DNA of 64,000 nt from Bryobacter sp. (lineage in GTDB: Bacteria > Acidobacteriota > Terriglobia > Bryobacterales > Bryobacteraceae), in the NCBI GenBank assembly GCA_022843625.1, contig JALHNH010000008.1, positions 124,001 through 188,000 of the forward strand, in the 5' to 3' direction. Numbering within the stretch: position 1 is the stretch's first letter; the number at the start of each line of letters is the position of its first letter. The notes beneath the pieces were generated by a model that ran no database searches, was not told the origin of the DNA, and saw only the letters and a program-made list of their open reading frames with translations. This document shows, one piece after another, positions 8,076 through 17,274 of the stretch. Position numbers and translations under genes: made by a program.

Positions 8076-8830
8076 TAGAGCCTCCCCACGATCGAAGCCA
8101 GGATCTGACCTGCCGCATTCCCGCTACCCAGCAAGCTCGATTCGCGCTCGCGCACTAACTCTCCCGCCGCGCTCTGCGCCAGATTCACAGCCACTGTCCG
8201 ATCCCGTACCACGCTGTTCGAAGAAACGACGCCACCCAAGCCGCCTCTCAAGAGCCTGCCCGTCTCCGCCAACTTGTTGCTCTGAAAAATCCCCATCAAC
8301 CCGCGCTGGTCTCCCACCTCGCTGATCGCCCGGTCCACCACCTGAATCGCCCCAATCGAACCCTCAAAATTACTCACATCCGCTTTTGCCAGATTTCCCC
8401 CTGCTCCAAAGCTCGCGCTCCCGGCAAGCAAAGGCCCGCCCCCAAACACCAGCGATGCGGCAACCTGATCCACCCTTCTCAATACCCGCGAAAACTCCGC
8501 CTGATCCTCTTCTTTCAATTTGCGCCCCGGCTCGTTGATCCCGCCAAAAACCAGCCCCCTCGCTCGAGACAGCAAACCGTCCAGCTGCTTCAATCCCTCA
8601 TCGGCCGTCCGGGCTTCAGTCACCGCATCGTTGGTGTCGCGAATCTGTTTCGACAGCTCTGCCGCCTGCACCTTGCGGTCTTCCCGGTCGGCATAATCCG
8701 CAGGTCGAGCACCCACCCCACTCTGCCGCAACCCGGAAGATAGTCTCTCCAGGCTCTGCGAAAACTCGCTCAAATTTCGATTGGGACTCTCCGCGCTTAC
8801 AGCGGGGATCGGGTTTATGGACGACGCCAT
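8075..8830 (-). CDS. Divergent flagellin-like protein
   Basis: A protein of 251 residues. The N-terminal part has the flagellin D1 signature SLERLSSGLR, then a helical stretch (AAELSKQIRDTNDAVTEART) matching the family's long coiled helix. The C-terminal part has VDRAISEVGDQRGLMGIFQ and ends in a helix like flagellin D0 (NAAGQILASIVGRL). The central variable domain is short. I prefer the ATG at 8830 (MASSIN) over 8914 because a GGAGAG ribosome-binding site precedes it and the upstream extension looks non-coding. No other flagellar gene is visible, so the filament may be an orphan, a hook-associated relative or a re-used secretion substrate. Confidence 0.65.
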   Translation of the reverse strand: MASSINPIPAVSAESPNRNLSEFSQSLERLSSGLRQSGVGARPADYADREDRKVQAAELSKQIRDTNDAVTEARTADEGLKQLDGLLSRARGLVFGGINEPGRKLKEEDQAEFSRVLRRVDQVAASLVFGGGPLLAGSASFGAGGNLAKADVSNFEGSIGAIQVVDRAISEVGDQRGLMGIFQSNKLAETGRLLRGGLGGVVSSNSVVRDRTVAVNLAQSAAGELVRERESSLLGSGNAAGQILASIVGRL

Positions 8831-8928
8831 GGCACACTCTCCAGTCCAGCCTCCTGTTCCTTCAAGGCAAACCGGTTCTTCGTTTTGGATGCTTCTCTTA
8901 TCGGTGCCAGGCATATTCTCTTGAACCT

Positions 8929-9420
8929 TTATTTCGGAATTGCGTCTGCCAGCAACGCCCGAGCTCGCTCCCCTTTCACTACCCCATCCCCGCTGTATTT
9001 CTCAAAATAGTCGAAAAACTTCTGCCGGGCCGCTGCGTCCGTAAACTTTACCTCACCCGTCTTCTCCATCCCCACCACTTCCTTGAGCATCGCGTCCGTC
9101 GCCAGATGGACCCCAAAAGCCGACAGAACCAATCGCCCCTGATGGCGCCCCCACCACACCTGGTTCAACTTGTGGCTCAGCAAAATCCGGAGCGGGAAAT
9201 TCAGCCTCCGTGCCGCCGGACTATCTCCGCCAAGCTTCTTCCACAACGGTGCCATCTCTTCCTCAGTAGGTGTCAATCCATGCGCCTCTGCATACCCCTC
9301 CATCACCGTCATCAGCATCAACCCCGGATCGGCCTGTGCAACCTCTTTGCCAAATGCAACCATCACTGGCTGGCCCAGCAAAGTCCCCGCAAAAAGCAAA
9401 TGGAGCAGAATGCAATGCAT
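8929..9420 (-). CDS. Exported protein of unknown function
   Basis: A 163-residue protein with a signal peptide (MHCILLHLLFAGTLLGQP). The mature part is alpha-helical and includes a possible short acidic repeat (LTPTEEEMAPLWKKLGG) and a C-terminal helix pair (RQKFFDYFEKYSGDGVV). I recognise no domain. It lies between the flagellin-like gene and the Gfo/Idh/MocA gene, all on the minus strand, with about 100 bases before the former and 38 after the latter. Confidence 0.6.
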   Translation of the reverse strand: MHCILLHLLFAGTLLGQPVMVAFGKEVAQADPGLMLMTVMEGYAEAHGLTPTEEEMAPLWKKLGGDSPAARRLNFPLRILLSHKLNQVWWGRHQGRLVLSAFGVHLATDAMLKEVVGMEKTGEVKFTDAAARQKFFDYFEKYSGDGVVKGERARALLADAIPK

Positions 9421-9458
9421 ATCCGCTCCATCGGCATGAACTAACTAAGTGTTTAGGC

Positions 9459-10811
9459 CTAGACTTCGTAGCCCTTCCGGTAATTGCGCGTAATCATCTT
9501 GTTGGCCTCGACATCTCCAACAAACTTCGGGCCAGCCGCCAGCGTCAACTTACGTCCCACGCGGTAGCTGATATTGGCCAGATGGCACATATTGGCGCTG
9601 ATCACAGAATTCTCTACACCATCATGCAGATCCTTGTAGTTCCGGCTCTTGCAGGCGGCCAGGAAATTCAGCATATGCAATCCGGTCGGGTCGCCGTTCG
9701 GGCCACGCTCCGGCTTGAGGTCCATGATCATTTCGTTGCTTTCACCCTTGAAAGCCTGGAAGCCCTGGTCGCTCATCGCCGCCCAGCCTTCCGTCCCATA
9801 GAACAAATCGCCAATCATGACATTGAGCGGAGTGCCGTTCACTGGAGCAGTCGCGGTAGGCGCTGCTGCGGCAGGGCCCTGTGCGCGCCCCCGCGGCACA
9901 GCACCTTCAGCGCCAGTCAACAATCCACGCACTTCAAAATTGATTTCACGCCCGCCAAAGTCAAAATTCGTCGTTAGCGTGTTTGGGGTTTCCTGATCGT
10001 CGTCATAGGCGTACTTACCGCCATAGGAGACTACCGTCTTCGGATACTCAGGATCACCCATACCCCAGCGTGCCAATCCTAATTCATGCACACCCTGGTT
10101 CCCGATATCGCCATTGCCAGTATCCCAAAACCAGTGCCAGTTATAGCGGAAGCGCAACTCGTTAAACGGCCGCATCGGCGCAGGGCCCAGAAACAGATCC
10201 CAGTTCACACCCGCAGGTGTCGGTGTATCCGGCTTCTTCCCGATCGATGCCCGGCGCTTGTAGCAAAGCCCCTTCGCCGCATAAACCTTGCCAATCAAGC
10301 CACCCTGCACCGCTTCCATTGCCTTGATCTTGAACGGATTGCTGCGATGCTGCGACCCCACCTGCATCATCCGCTTGGTGGCCCGCGACACTTCAATCAG
10401 CTTCATGCCTTCGTGAATGTTGTAGCAAGCCGGCTTCTCACCGTAAACATCCTTGCCAGCCTTCATTGCCCAGATTGCCGCCAGAGCATGCCAATGATTC
10501 GGGGTCGCAATCGACACCGCTTCCACCGTGCCGTCGGCAAAGGCCTCGCGCATATCTTCGAACTCTTTGGCCTTCTCCTGACCGTTGCGCGTAAGTGTTG
10601 CCTGTGCCTTCTCACGGGCAGCCTGATTCACATCACATAGGCCCACCACTTTGGCTTCCGCCAACCGGCTGTAAACGTTCAAATGCGCACTTCCACGCCC
10701 ACCCAGACCCACAATCGCCAGGTTCACCTTGTCATTTGCACCCATGACGCGCATAGCAGAAGCAGCCGCAGCCGCTCCCATAAAAAATCGACGAGACTTC
10801 GCCTCAAACAT
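9459..10811 (-). CDS. Gfo/Idh/MocA-family oxidoreductase, Tat-exported
   Basis: A 450-residue protein with a twin-arginine signal (SRRFFMGAAAAASA) and an N-terminal Rossmann fold (VNLAIVGLGGRGSAHL, then VVGLCDVN), the EKPACYN segment that supplies the catalytic lysine, and a C-terminal alpha/beta domain. Such enzymes oxidise or reduce sugars with a tightly bound NAD(P). Paralogues of this exported kind are abundant in Acidobacteria and Planctomycetes; the sugar is unknown. An alanine-rich linker sits around residues 310-325. An AGGAG ribosome-binding site precedes the ATG. It is divergent from the class II aldolase at 10853. Confidence 0.9.
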   Translation of the reverse strand: MFEAKSRRFFMGAAAAASAMRVMGANDKVNLAIVGLGGRGSAHLNVYSRLAEAKVVGLCDVNQAAREKAQATLTRNGQEKAKEFEDMREAFADGTVEAVSIATPNHWHALAAIWAMKAGKDVYGEKPACYNIHEGMKLIEVSRATKRMMQVGSQHRSNPFKIKAMEAVQGGLIGKVYAAKGLCYKRRASIGKKPDTPTPAGVNWDLFLGPAPMRPFNELRFRYNWHWFWDTGNGDIGNQGVHELGLARWGMGDPEYPKTVVSYGGKYAYDDDQETPNTLTTNFDFGGREINFEVRGLLTGAEGAVPRGRAQGPAAAAPTATAPVNGTPLNVMIGDLFYGTEGWAAMSDQGFQAFKGESNEMIMDLKPERGPNGDPTGLHMLNFLAACKSRNYKDLHDGVENSVISANMCHLANISYRVGRKLTLAAGPKFVGDVEANKMITRNYRKGYEV

Positions 10812-10840
10812 TCTTGTAAACTCCTTGTTTCAGTCGTCAC

Positions 10841-10846
10841 TATATC
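10841..10846 (+). promoter_or_regulatory. -10-like hexamer TATATC 6 bases before the aldolase start
   Basis: TATATC, then six bases, then the ATG at 10853. The spacing fits a leaderless transcript; no ribosome-binding site is present. The -35 is not evident. Confidence 0.3.
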
Positions 10847-10852
10847 AAAGCC

Positions 10853-11605
10853 ATGTCCCCTATCGAACGAGAACTCCGTACCCAACTTGCCGCCACCTAC
10901 CGCATCATTCACCATCTGGGCTGGTCTGAGCTGATCTGGACCCACACCACCGTCCGGCTTCCCGGTCCCGATCACCACTTTCTGATCAATCCTTATGGTT
11001 TGCGCTTCGACGAAGTCACTGCCTCGAACCTCGTCAAAGTGGACCCCGATGGCAAGATTGTCGGCGACCAGACCCAGGAGATCAACCCCGCCGGCTTCGT
11101 CATCCACTCTGCCATCCACATGATGCGCCCCGATGTCCAATGCATTGTCCACACTCACACCACTGCCGGGATGGCTATCGCCGCAATCATGGACGGCTTA
11201 CGCCCGATCTCAATGTACGCTCTCGGCTACCACGGCCAGGTTAGCTATCACGACTTTGAAGGCCCCAGTCTTGACCTGGAAGAACGCGCCCGCCTCGGCG
11301 CCAACTTAGGCGAGAACAACGTCCTCATCCTGCGGAATCACGGCCTCCTGACCTGCGGTGAGACGGTCGCTCAAGCTTTTATCCGCATGTTTCGTCTGGA
11401 GCGCGCCTGCCAGGTTCAACTCGCTGCCCAGGCCACGGGTGCCGAGCTGTGCATTCCACCCAAAGAAATCTGCGAACTCAGTGCAGAGCGCTCTGATGCC
11501 TTCCTTTCAACCAAAGGAGGCGACGGATACTCCCGACTCCCCAATCCTGAATTCGATGCGCTCGTGCGCCTCATGGACAAAATCGATCCGTCTTTCCGCG
11601 ACTGA
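10853..11605 (+). CDS. Class II aldolase/adducin family protein
   Basis: A 250-residue cytoplasmic protein with the zinc-site motifs of class II aldolases: VHTHTTAG for two of the histidines and ILRNHGLLTCGETV for the third. Members cleave phosphorylated sugars such as fuculose- or ribulose-phosphate, or act as decarboxylases or dehydratases. Residues are complete, so activity is likely, but the substrate is not predictable. The mRNA is probably leaderless (TATATC six bases upstream). It is divergently placed against a sugar oxidoreductase, which suggests a shared carbohydrate role. Confidence 0.87.
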   Translation: MSPIERELRTQLAATYRIIHHLGWSELIWTHTTVRLPGPDHHFLINPYGLRFDEVTASNLVKVDPDGKIVGDQTQEINPAGFVIHSAIHMMRPDVQCIVHTHTTAGMAIAAIMDGLRPISMYALGYHGQVSYHDFEGPSLDLEERARLGANLGENNVLILRNHGLLTCGETVAQAFIRMFRLERACQVQLAAQATGAELCIPPKEICELSAERSDAFLSTKGGDGYSRLPNPEFDALVRLMDKIDPSFRD

Positions 11606-11769
11606 TTTCTATCCCTTAGATAAAAATAGGGTTAGACCCGAACGCTGCTCTGAGGCCTTCACCTTAGACATCAAATTGAAACCTAAAGAAAATCCTCTTG
11701 TAACCGATATGAAATATAAGTACACTGTAGTCCAGTACAACTTTCTCGGCGAATTGGAGGCCCAATCAC

Positions 11770-12144
11770 ATGCATGCTGTCACTTTGATGCTCTGCTTGC
11801 TTCAATACCCCACGGACCCTGTCCGTGCACAAGAAACCACTGCGGCCATCCACCGCACGCAAGTTCCTGTCGTAACCGAACCCGCCGAGGTCGGCCCCAG
11901 TCCTTATCTGCAGAAAGTGCAGCTCCGCCGCTTTCAAGAACGGTTTAACAAGCTGGTTCAGGCTGTTGAAGAATTCTCAATCGCATACAACCAGAATCGT
12001 GGCCAGGCTTGGCCCAACGATAAAGCCGAAGCCCTCCGCAAGGCCATGGCAGAACTCCAGAAGATTGACCCAAATCTGAAGCCTTCCAAAGAGACTAAAG
12101 TGTCCGTAGAAACGCCAGCAACGCCTTCCGCTCAGAATCGTTAA
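11770..12144 (+). CDS. Small exported protein of unknown function
   Basis: A 124-residue protein with a weak N-terminal hydrophobic stretch (MHAVTLMLCLLQYP) and a predicted helical core (LQKVQLRRFQERFNKLVQAVEEFSIAY). I recognise no family. A good ribosome-binding site (GGAGG) lies 9 bases before the ATG, and a 164-base leader separates it from the aldolase gene, so it likely has its own promoter; a possible -35/-10 pair is TTGAAA with a poor -10 17 bases later. Its last 50 bases overlap the convergent cytochrome gene in another frame. Confidence 0.6.
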   Translation: MHAVTLMLCLLQYPTDPVRAQETTAAIHRTQVPVVTEPAEVGPSPYLQKVQLRRFQERFNKLVQAVEEFSIAYNQNRGQAWPNDKAEALRKAMAELQKIDPNLKPSKETKVSVETPATPSAQNR

Positions 12145-13573
12145 GCTTCAGTCCGAACTCGTGCCCCGGCACCGCCCGATTTTTATCCAGCCCCTTAAAG
12201 CCGCTCGGTACAAATTCGGGCTTGAGCCGGTTTGCGTCAAACATCTCTTCGAGCGTAGTCACAGAGCCATCGTGCATGTATCTCCCCCGGTACCAGAGCC
12301 CACGAAGCGATGGGATCTTATACATCCCAGTGCCTTTGCGAGTCTTCAGCGCCAGCCCCGGATCGGTTCCCACCGACACCGGCAAGATGTCATACTCCTT
12401 GAGCATTTCTTTTGAAGGCACAAACCCGCTAGCCAAAGTCAGCTTCCCGTTCGTATAATTCGGCCCGGAATGGCAGCCCGCGCAGCCCTCCCGGGCAAAC
12501 ACTTTCTGGCCCGCTTCGCTCAACTCACCACGCGGATTCGGATTCACTGGCGCTTCAAGCGATTCGACAAAGAGTGCCAGCGCATAGAGCAACTCGTCCG
12601 GTGCATGAAATGGGACCTTTCTTTGCACATCACTCAGCATCTGGTGTGGCCCAAAATCCGAGCGATCCGCAAACGACACTAGTGCGGCGTAGCGCATGAG
12701 GTCCCCCGTCCCCCGGTACCGGTGCACCCCGGAATGGTCGATAAACTTCTGCCCTTTGAGCGCGATCAAATCTGGAATCTTTGTTGGATAGAAAATACTT
12801 CCGCTCCATCTTGGGGTCTGGTTGGGCCCCATTGCAGAAAAGAAGCGCTTGCCCAAATCCGCTTCTGACATTGTGAGCAGTTCTTCGTGAACATCGCCCT
12901 TCACCCACGGGGCCGCGAAACTCCGCCACATTCCACGCTGGTCGTCATCCCCGGGCAGTGGCATCGTTGACATTCCCGGAACCTTAGCTGCTTCTGCCAT
13001 GACTCCTTGCATTCCAAAAGCCCGCAAATCATCAGTCCCGGGTCCATTCAGAAATTTCCCGTCCGTCAGTTCCCGGACATGACAGCCCGTGCAATTCTCT
13101 GCCGTCAGTCCCAGGCCCTTCTCGGTAACGATCCACCGCACACCGGGGATCCGCCCATCGGAATATGGCTTTACCCTCGCGATTCTCTTCGATTTCGCCT
13201 CCCGAAATTCTTCAACCAATGTGGGGTCCCACATCCGGAACGCACCAATGTCAAAGCCTTCCCAAACCTGCTTGCCTGCCGCAATCCATTGCGCACGAGT
13301 TTTCAACTTCTCAGGCTCGATCAGCCGCGCCGGCTTCAGCGCCTTCAATCGTTCGAAGTACCCCTCAGGCCCACGACCCGCTGCATAAACCGGATAAGTC
13401 CGGTAGTTATCTACCGGCGAAGCGTAATACTCTTCCTCGGTAAAGTGCCCCGGCCTGACCCCCAGACCCGCGATTGGCGTCGACCAGTCCTTCAGTTGCT
13501 TCTCATCCCAGGTCTTTGGCACCTGTGCGACTGCTAAAAAACTGAAGCAAAACGCAAGCATCGCGAGTTTCAT
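12095..13573 (-). CDS. Di-heme cytochrome c peroxidase-like protein
   Basis: A 492-residue exported protein (signal MKLAMLAFCFSFLAVAQ) with two CxxCH heme sites: CTGCH in the first half and CAGCH in the second, followed by TPSLRGLWYRGRYMHDG-like CcpA/MauG features. It resembles the di-heme cytochrome peroxidase family of bacterial periplasms, which reduces peroxides or oxidises a protein substrate. The first domain is larger than in classical CcpA, so a specialised oxidase is possible. The start codons of this gene and the DUF427 gene are 35 bases apart and divergent. Confidence 0.82.
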   Translation of the reverse strand: MKLAMLAFCFSFLAVAQVPKTWDEKQLKDWSTPIAGLGVRPGHFTEEEYYASPVDNYRTYPVYAAGRGPEGYFERLKALKPARLIEPEKLKTRAQWIAAGKQVWEGFDIGAFRMWDPTLVEEFREAKSKRIARVKPYSDGRIPGVRWIVTEKGLGLTAENCTGCHVRELTDGKFLNGPGTDDLRAFGMQGVMAEAAKVPGMSTMPLPGDDDQRGMWRSFAAPWVKGDVHEELLTMSEADLGKRFFSAMGPNQTPRWSGSIFYPTKIPDLIALKGQKFIDHSGVHRYRGTGDLMRYAALVSFADRSDFGPHQMLSDVQRKVPFHAPDELLYALALFVESLEAPVNPNPRGELSEAGQKVFAREGCAGCHSGPNYTNGKLTLASGFVPSKEMLKEYDILPVSVGTDPGLALKTRKGTGMYKIPSLRGLWYRGRYMHDGSVTTLEEMFDANRLKPEFVPSGFKGLDKNRAVPGHEFGLKLNDSERKALLAFLRTL

Positions 13574-13607
13574 GCACCAAAGTATATCTCCTCAGAATCC
13601 TAATTGC

Positions 13608-14054
13608 ATGCCTGTAATTGAGTCCGTTTGGGATTACCCCCGTCCTCCTCGCGTAGAAGTCGTCCCCGATAAGATCAGCATTCAGTTCGCTGGCGAAACC
13701 ATCGTCAACTCCACCCGCACTTTACGTGTCCTCGAAACCTCACACCCACCCACTTACTACATCCCCAAAGAAGACTTTCTCCCTGGCATCCTTGCCAAAG
13801 CCACCGGCCAGACCTTCTGCGAATGGAAAGGCAATGCCACCTACTGGACTATCAACCTCAACGGCAAATCAGCCGAAAAGGTAGCCTGGAGCTACGAAAC
13901 GCCCACCCCAGGCTTCCAGCAAATCCAGGGCTACATCGCAGTTTATGCCGCCTCGATGGACGCCTGCTTCGTCGGCGACGAGCAAGTGCAGCCTCAAAAG
14001 AGCAATTTTTACGGCGGTTGGATCACAAAGAATCTCACCGGCCCCTTCAAGTGA
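13608..14054 (+). CDS. DUF427 domain protein
   Basis: A 148-residue protein beginning MPVIESVWDYPRPPRV. The DUF427 pattern is clear: RTLRVLET, PPTYYIPKED, CEWKGNATYW, AWSYETPTPGF and a C-terminal YAASMDACFVGDE with NFYGGW. The family folds as a small beta barrel (Nudix-adjacent in some fusions), and its function is not settled. An in-frame ATG at 13572 exists, but it overlaps the start codon of the divergent cytochrome gene, so the ATG at 13608 is preferred. Twelve bases separate it from the DUF885 gene. Confidence 0.85.
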   Translation: MPVIESVWDYPRPPRVEVVPDKISIQFAGETIVNSTRTLRVLETSHPPTYYIPKEDFLPGILAKATGQTFCEWKGNATYWTINLNGKSAEKVAWSYETPTPGFQQIQGYIAVYAASMDACFVGDEQVQPQKSNFYGGWITKNLTGPFK

Positions 14055-14066
14055 CATCCTAGAACT

Positions 14067-15785
14067 ATGCGCGCCGTATTCAGCCTCGCCCTCCTGCTTC
14101 TCCTCGCGGGCTGCACCCCCAAACCCCAACGCTTCTCGAACATCGCTGAGGAGTATGTTCTAAACACACTCACCTTTGCTCCCTCTCAGGCCACGGCCGC
14201 TGGCTACCACCGCCACAATGGCGTCCCGATGGACGAACTTCTCGACGAGTATTCTGCTGTCTCGGCTGCTCGCCAGCGTGCCTACTATGGCCGCTTCGCC
14301 TCTGGCCTCAAACGCGATATCATCCCTGAAAAACTGAGCCCCGATGACCGGGCCGATTATGATCTCGTAAGTCAGCTTCTCACCCTAGCTCGCTTCGAAA
14401 TCGAGGCAATCGTCCCCTGGGCCCACTCCCCCCAGCTCTACGCCGAAGCCATCGGCACCGCCCTTTTTGTGCCCTACGCTCAGGAATACGGCCCCCGCAA
14501 TAAACGCTTCTACGACATCCTCAAGCGAATGGAGCGTATCCCCTCCCGCCTGTCTCAAGCTCAGGGCAACCTGGTCAGCGCTCCCAAAGTCTGGCGAGAA
14601 GTCGCGATCGAAGAAACCAAAGGCAACATCGATCTGATTGCTCTCCTTAAAAAAGAACGTCCGGCCGAGCTTTCCAAAAAATTCGATGACGCCGCCGGCA
14701 AAGCCACTGTCGCACTCAACCAGTACATCCAGTTCCTAACCAAAGATCTCGAAGGCAAAGACTACGACTGGCGCCTCGGCACCGCCAATTACACCAAAAA
14801 ATTCCAGCTCACCTTAGGCACCACCGAAACCCCAGACCAGCTCCTCGCCGCCGCCGAAGCCGAACTCAAAAAAGTCCGTGAAGAGATGGCCCGCCTCTCC
14901 GGCTGGACCGGCAAAGGCGACATCAACCCCATCATCCGCAAACGTCTCGACCAGATCGCTACCAAACACGCCACCCGCGAAACCTACTTCAACGACGCCC
15001 GCCGCGACCTCGCCGAAGCCACTGCCTTTGTTGCCCAAAAGGGCCTTCTGAAACTCCCACCCAACAAGAACCTCACCGTCATCGAAACCCCCGCCTTCAT
15101 GCGAGGTATCTATTCTGTCGGCGGTTTCAATCCAGCTCCTGCGATGGACCCAACCCTCGGTGCCCAATACTGGCTCACCCCCATCCCCGCAGACTGGCCC
15201 GAGACCCGCGTAGAATCCAAGCTCCGCGAATACAACTTCTACGGCCTCAAGCTCCTCACGATCCACGAAGCCATGCCCGGCCACTACGTGCAGTTCGAAT
15301 ACGCCAACCGCATCGAACCCCGCGGCCGACGCCTCCTCCGTAGCGTCTATGCCAACAGCGCCTCAGCCGAAGGCTGGGCCATTTACTCCACCCAGATGCT
15401 GCTCGAAGAAGGCTATATCAACAACGATCCAGATCTCAAGCTCACCTTCCTCAAGCAACAGCTCCGCATGATCGCCAACGCCATCCTCGATATCAAGCTC
15501 CAGACGGGTCGTATGACCGACGACGAAGCCATCCGCCTCATGATCGACGAGACCTTCCAGGAGCAGGAAGAAGCCAAAGGCAAGCTCCAACGGGCCAAGC
15601 TATCGAGCGTCCAACTGGTAACTTACTTCGCCGGCTGGCGAGACCACATCCGCATGCGCGAGATCGCGAGGCAAGTGAAAGGGTCTGCCTTCAAACTCAG
15701 CGACTATCACCAATCCGTACTTGAAGCAGGCGGCCTCCCAACACCGGCGATCTGCAAGCTCATCACCGGCCGCGAACTCAAATAA
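14067..15785 (+). CDS. DUF885 family lipoprotein (putative metallopeptidase)
   Basis: A 572-residue protein with a lipoprotein signal ending LLLLAGC. The DUF885 zinc motif HEAMPGHYVQ lies in the C-terminal half, followed by SASAEGWAIYSTQMLLEEG where a third metal ligand is expected. The family is thought to be a zinc-dependent peptidase; many members are membrane-anchored in the periplasm. Length matches the family. The gene overlaps the convergent methyltransferase by 8 bases. Confidence 0.88.
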   Translation: MRAVFSLALLLLLAGCTPKPQRFSNIAEEYVLNTLTFAPSQATAAGYHRHNGVPMDELLDEYSAVSAARQRAYYGRFASGLKRDIIPEKLSPDDRADYDLVSQLLTLARFEIEAIVPWAHSPQLYAEAIGTALFVPYAQEYGPRNKRFYDILKRMERIPSRLSQAQGNLVSAPKVWREVAIEETKGNIDLIALLKKERPAELSKKFDDAAGKATVALNQYIQFLTKDLEGKDYDWRLGTANYTKKFQLTLGTTETPDQLLAAAEAELKKVREEMARLSGWTGKGDINPIIRKRLDQIATKHATRETYFNDARRDLAEATAFVAQKGLLKLPPNKNLTVIETPAFMRGIYSVGGFNPAPAMDPTLGAQYWLTPIPADWPETRVESKLREYNFYGLKLLTIHEAMPGHYVQFEYANRIEPRGRRLLRSVYANSASAEGWAIYSTQMLLEEGYINNDPDLKLTFLKQQLRMIANAILDIKLQTGRMTDDEAIRLMIDETFQEQEEAKGKLQRAKLSSVQLVTYFAGWRDHIRMREIARQVKGSAFKLSDYHQSVLEAGGLPTPAICKLITGRELK

Positions 15786-17244
15786 AGAACTTGGCGATCG
15801 CCCGGCGCATCTTCACCAGCCACGCCACTTCAGAGAGCTCGCGAGACAACTCAGCCTGCCGTGCCTTGTAATCCTTGTTTTCGCGTTCCAGATCCAGCGC
15901 CCAGGCTGTACGCTGCTTCAAATCCTGCTCCAGCTTTTGCGCTACGGCGGTCCAATCCGCTACCTCCTCGCGTAAGCTTGCAAGCTCGGTCTCCGCGAGC
16001 TTCACAACTCTTTCAAGTTCCAGTGCCCAATCATTACGCTCAGCTACCTCAATCTGCAAGGCAGATACTCGTCTCTGCGTTTCGTCAAGATGGCTCTTTA
16101 CCTCTATCCCCCAATGGCTTAGCTGCTCTATTTCATTTGACCCTTTTGAAACGATGCTCCGCGCCAGCTCGCAGTACTTCTCATACTCTGCCGCAATCGC
16201 GGCCAAAGAGAAGACCTCCCGGGTGAGATCCACTTTCTCAATTGCAAACCCGTAGGCGCTGTCAGGGCGAAGAACAGCAAAATCTGTCCTTGTCCTTACC
16301 TCAACGCAATGCTCCGGGGCCATGTTTTGCCGCTTCCCGGTTGGCTCCCCACCATGACAAAGTACTGCCAGCATCTTTGTTGGTGGAATCTCCCCCCCGT
16401 CAATTAGCTCTTGATCCTTAGCGTGGACTCGGTCTATAAAATTCCGATCCCATTCTTTTCCTGCATCAAAATTAGGTCCGAACACCCGGTCGATAAAAGG
16501 ATCGATTACATTGCCAAATCCGAAGAAAAATTCAAATTCAAAGCGTTTCAATAACTCGGGCAGAATGTCTTCGGCTCGAATCCCTTCAAATCCAATTCCA
16601 GAGCAATCCCGGTCTACATAAAACTCTTCGTAGCACCTGTACATCTGGTTGTACCGGTAAGAAGGCGGCAACTCGCGCCAGAACTGCCAGATCCAGTGCA
16701 ACGCCACCGGCCAGCGCACATGGCCGTTTCTCCCGATCATGTCCGAAACAAGGATTTTTCCGCCCGGCTTCAACTTCTGTTGTACCTCATCCAGTAACGT
16801 TTCGAGCTCGGTCACATGGTGCAGTGATTGGTTGAAGATCACCACATCATAGACCTGCTCAAGCTTGATGTGATTAAAATCTCCTGCGAGAAAGCGCACC
16901 CGATCTTCCACGCCAAGCTTCCCGGCCTGCTCTCTCCCCCTGTCGAGCATCGTCTGGTTCAGATCCAGACAATCCATCCTCACCCGCGGCACTTTTGAAG
17001 CCAGCTCCACTTCCAGATCACAATTCCCAGCCCCCACACTCAACGCAAGAATCGTTTCCCCCGCAACCTGCTCGAGACTTTTTAGGAAGAAGTCATCCGG
17101 CCCCGAAAATCCATAACTCTCCAGCTGCGGCTTCAGATACCGGTTCGACCAGTAATGAAAAATCTCTGGCAACTCATGAACATCCTCACAAGCGTCGTAC
17201 TGCAACTTCTCGGCTCGCACCCTCTCGTCATAGCTGATCTGCAT
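15778..17244 (-). CDS. Class I SAM-dependent methyltransferase with C-terminal coiled coil
   Basis: A 488-residue cytoplasmic protein. The N-terminal half is a Rossmann methyltransferase: motif I is VGAGNCDLE, the acidic residue ends strand 2 (CLDLNQ), and FNQSLHHV, LKPGGKILV follow. From about residue 350 a long coiled coil runs to the end (repeated WALELERV- and WALDLERE-like heptads), ending in a basic WLVKMRRAIAKFFI segment. This architecture is common in surface-glycan clusters, where the coil acts as a ruler or scaffold. Neighbours here do not prove that role. A run of seven C (17249-17255 on the plus strand) precedes the start. Confidence 0.85.
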   Translation of the reverse strand: MQISYDERVRAEKLQYDACEDVHELPEIFHYWSNRYLKPQLESYGFSGPDDFFLKSLEQVAGETILALSVGAGNCDLEVELASKVPRVRMDCLDLNQTMLDRGREQAGKLGVEDRVRFLAGDFNHIKLEQVYDVVIFNQSLHHVTELETLLDEVQQKLKPGGKILVSDMIGRNGHVRWPVALHWIWQFWRELPPSYRYNQMYRCYEEFYVDRDCSGIGFEGIRAEDILPELLKRFEFEFFFGFGNVIDPFIDRVFGPNFDAGKEWDRNFIDRVHAKDQELIDGGEIPPTKMLAVLCHGGEPTGKRQNMAPEHCVEVRTRTDFAVLRPDSAYGFAIEKVDLTREVFSLAAIAAEYEKYCELARSIVSKGSNEIEQLSHWGIEVKSHLDETQRRVSALQIEVAERNDWALELERVVKLAETELASLREEVADWTAVAQKLEQDLKQRTAWALDLERENKDYKARQAELSRELSEVAWLVKMRRAIAKFFI

Positions 17245-17274
17245 TCGGTCCCCCCCACCAAATCTAACTCAGCC

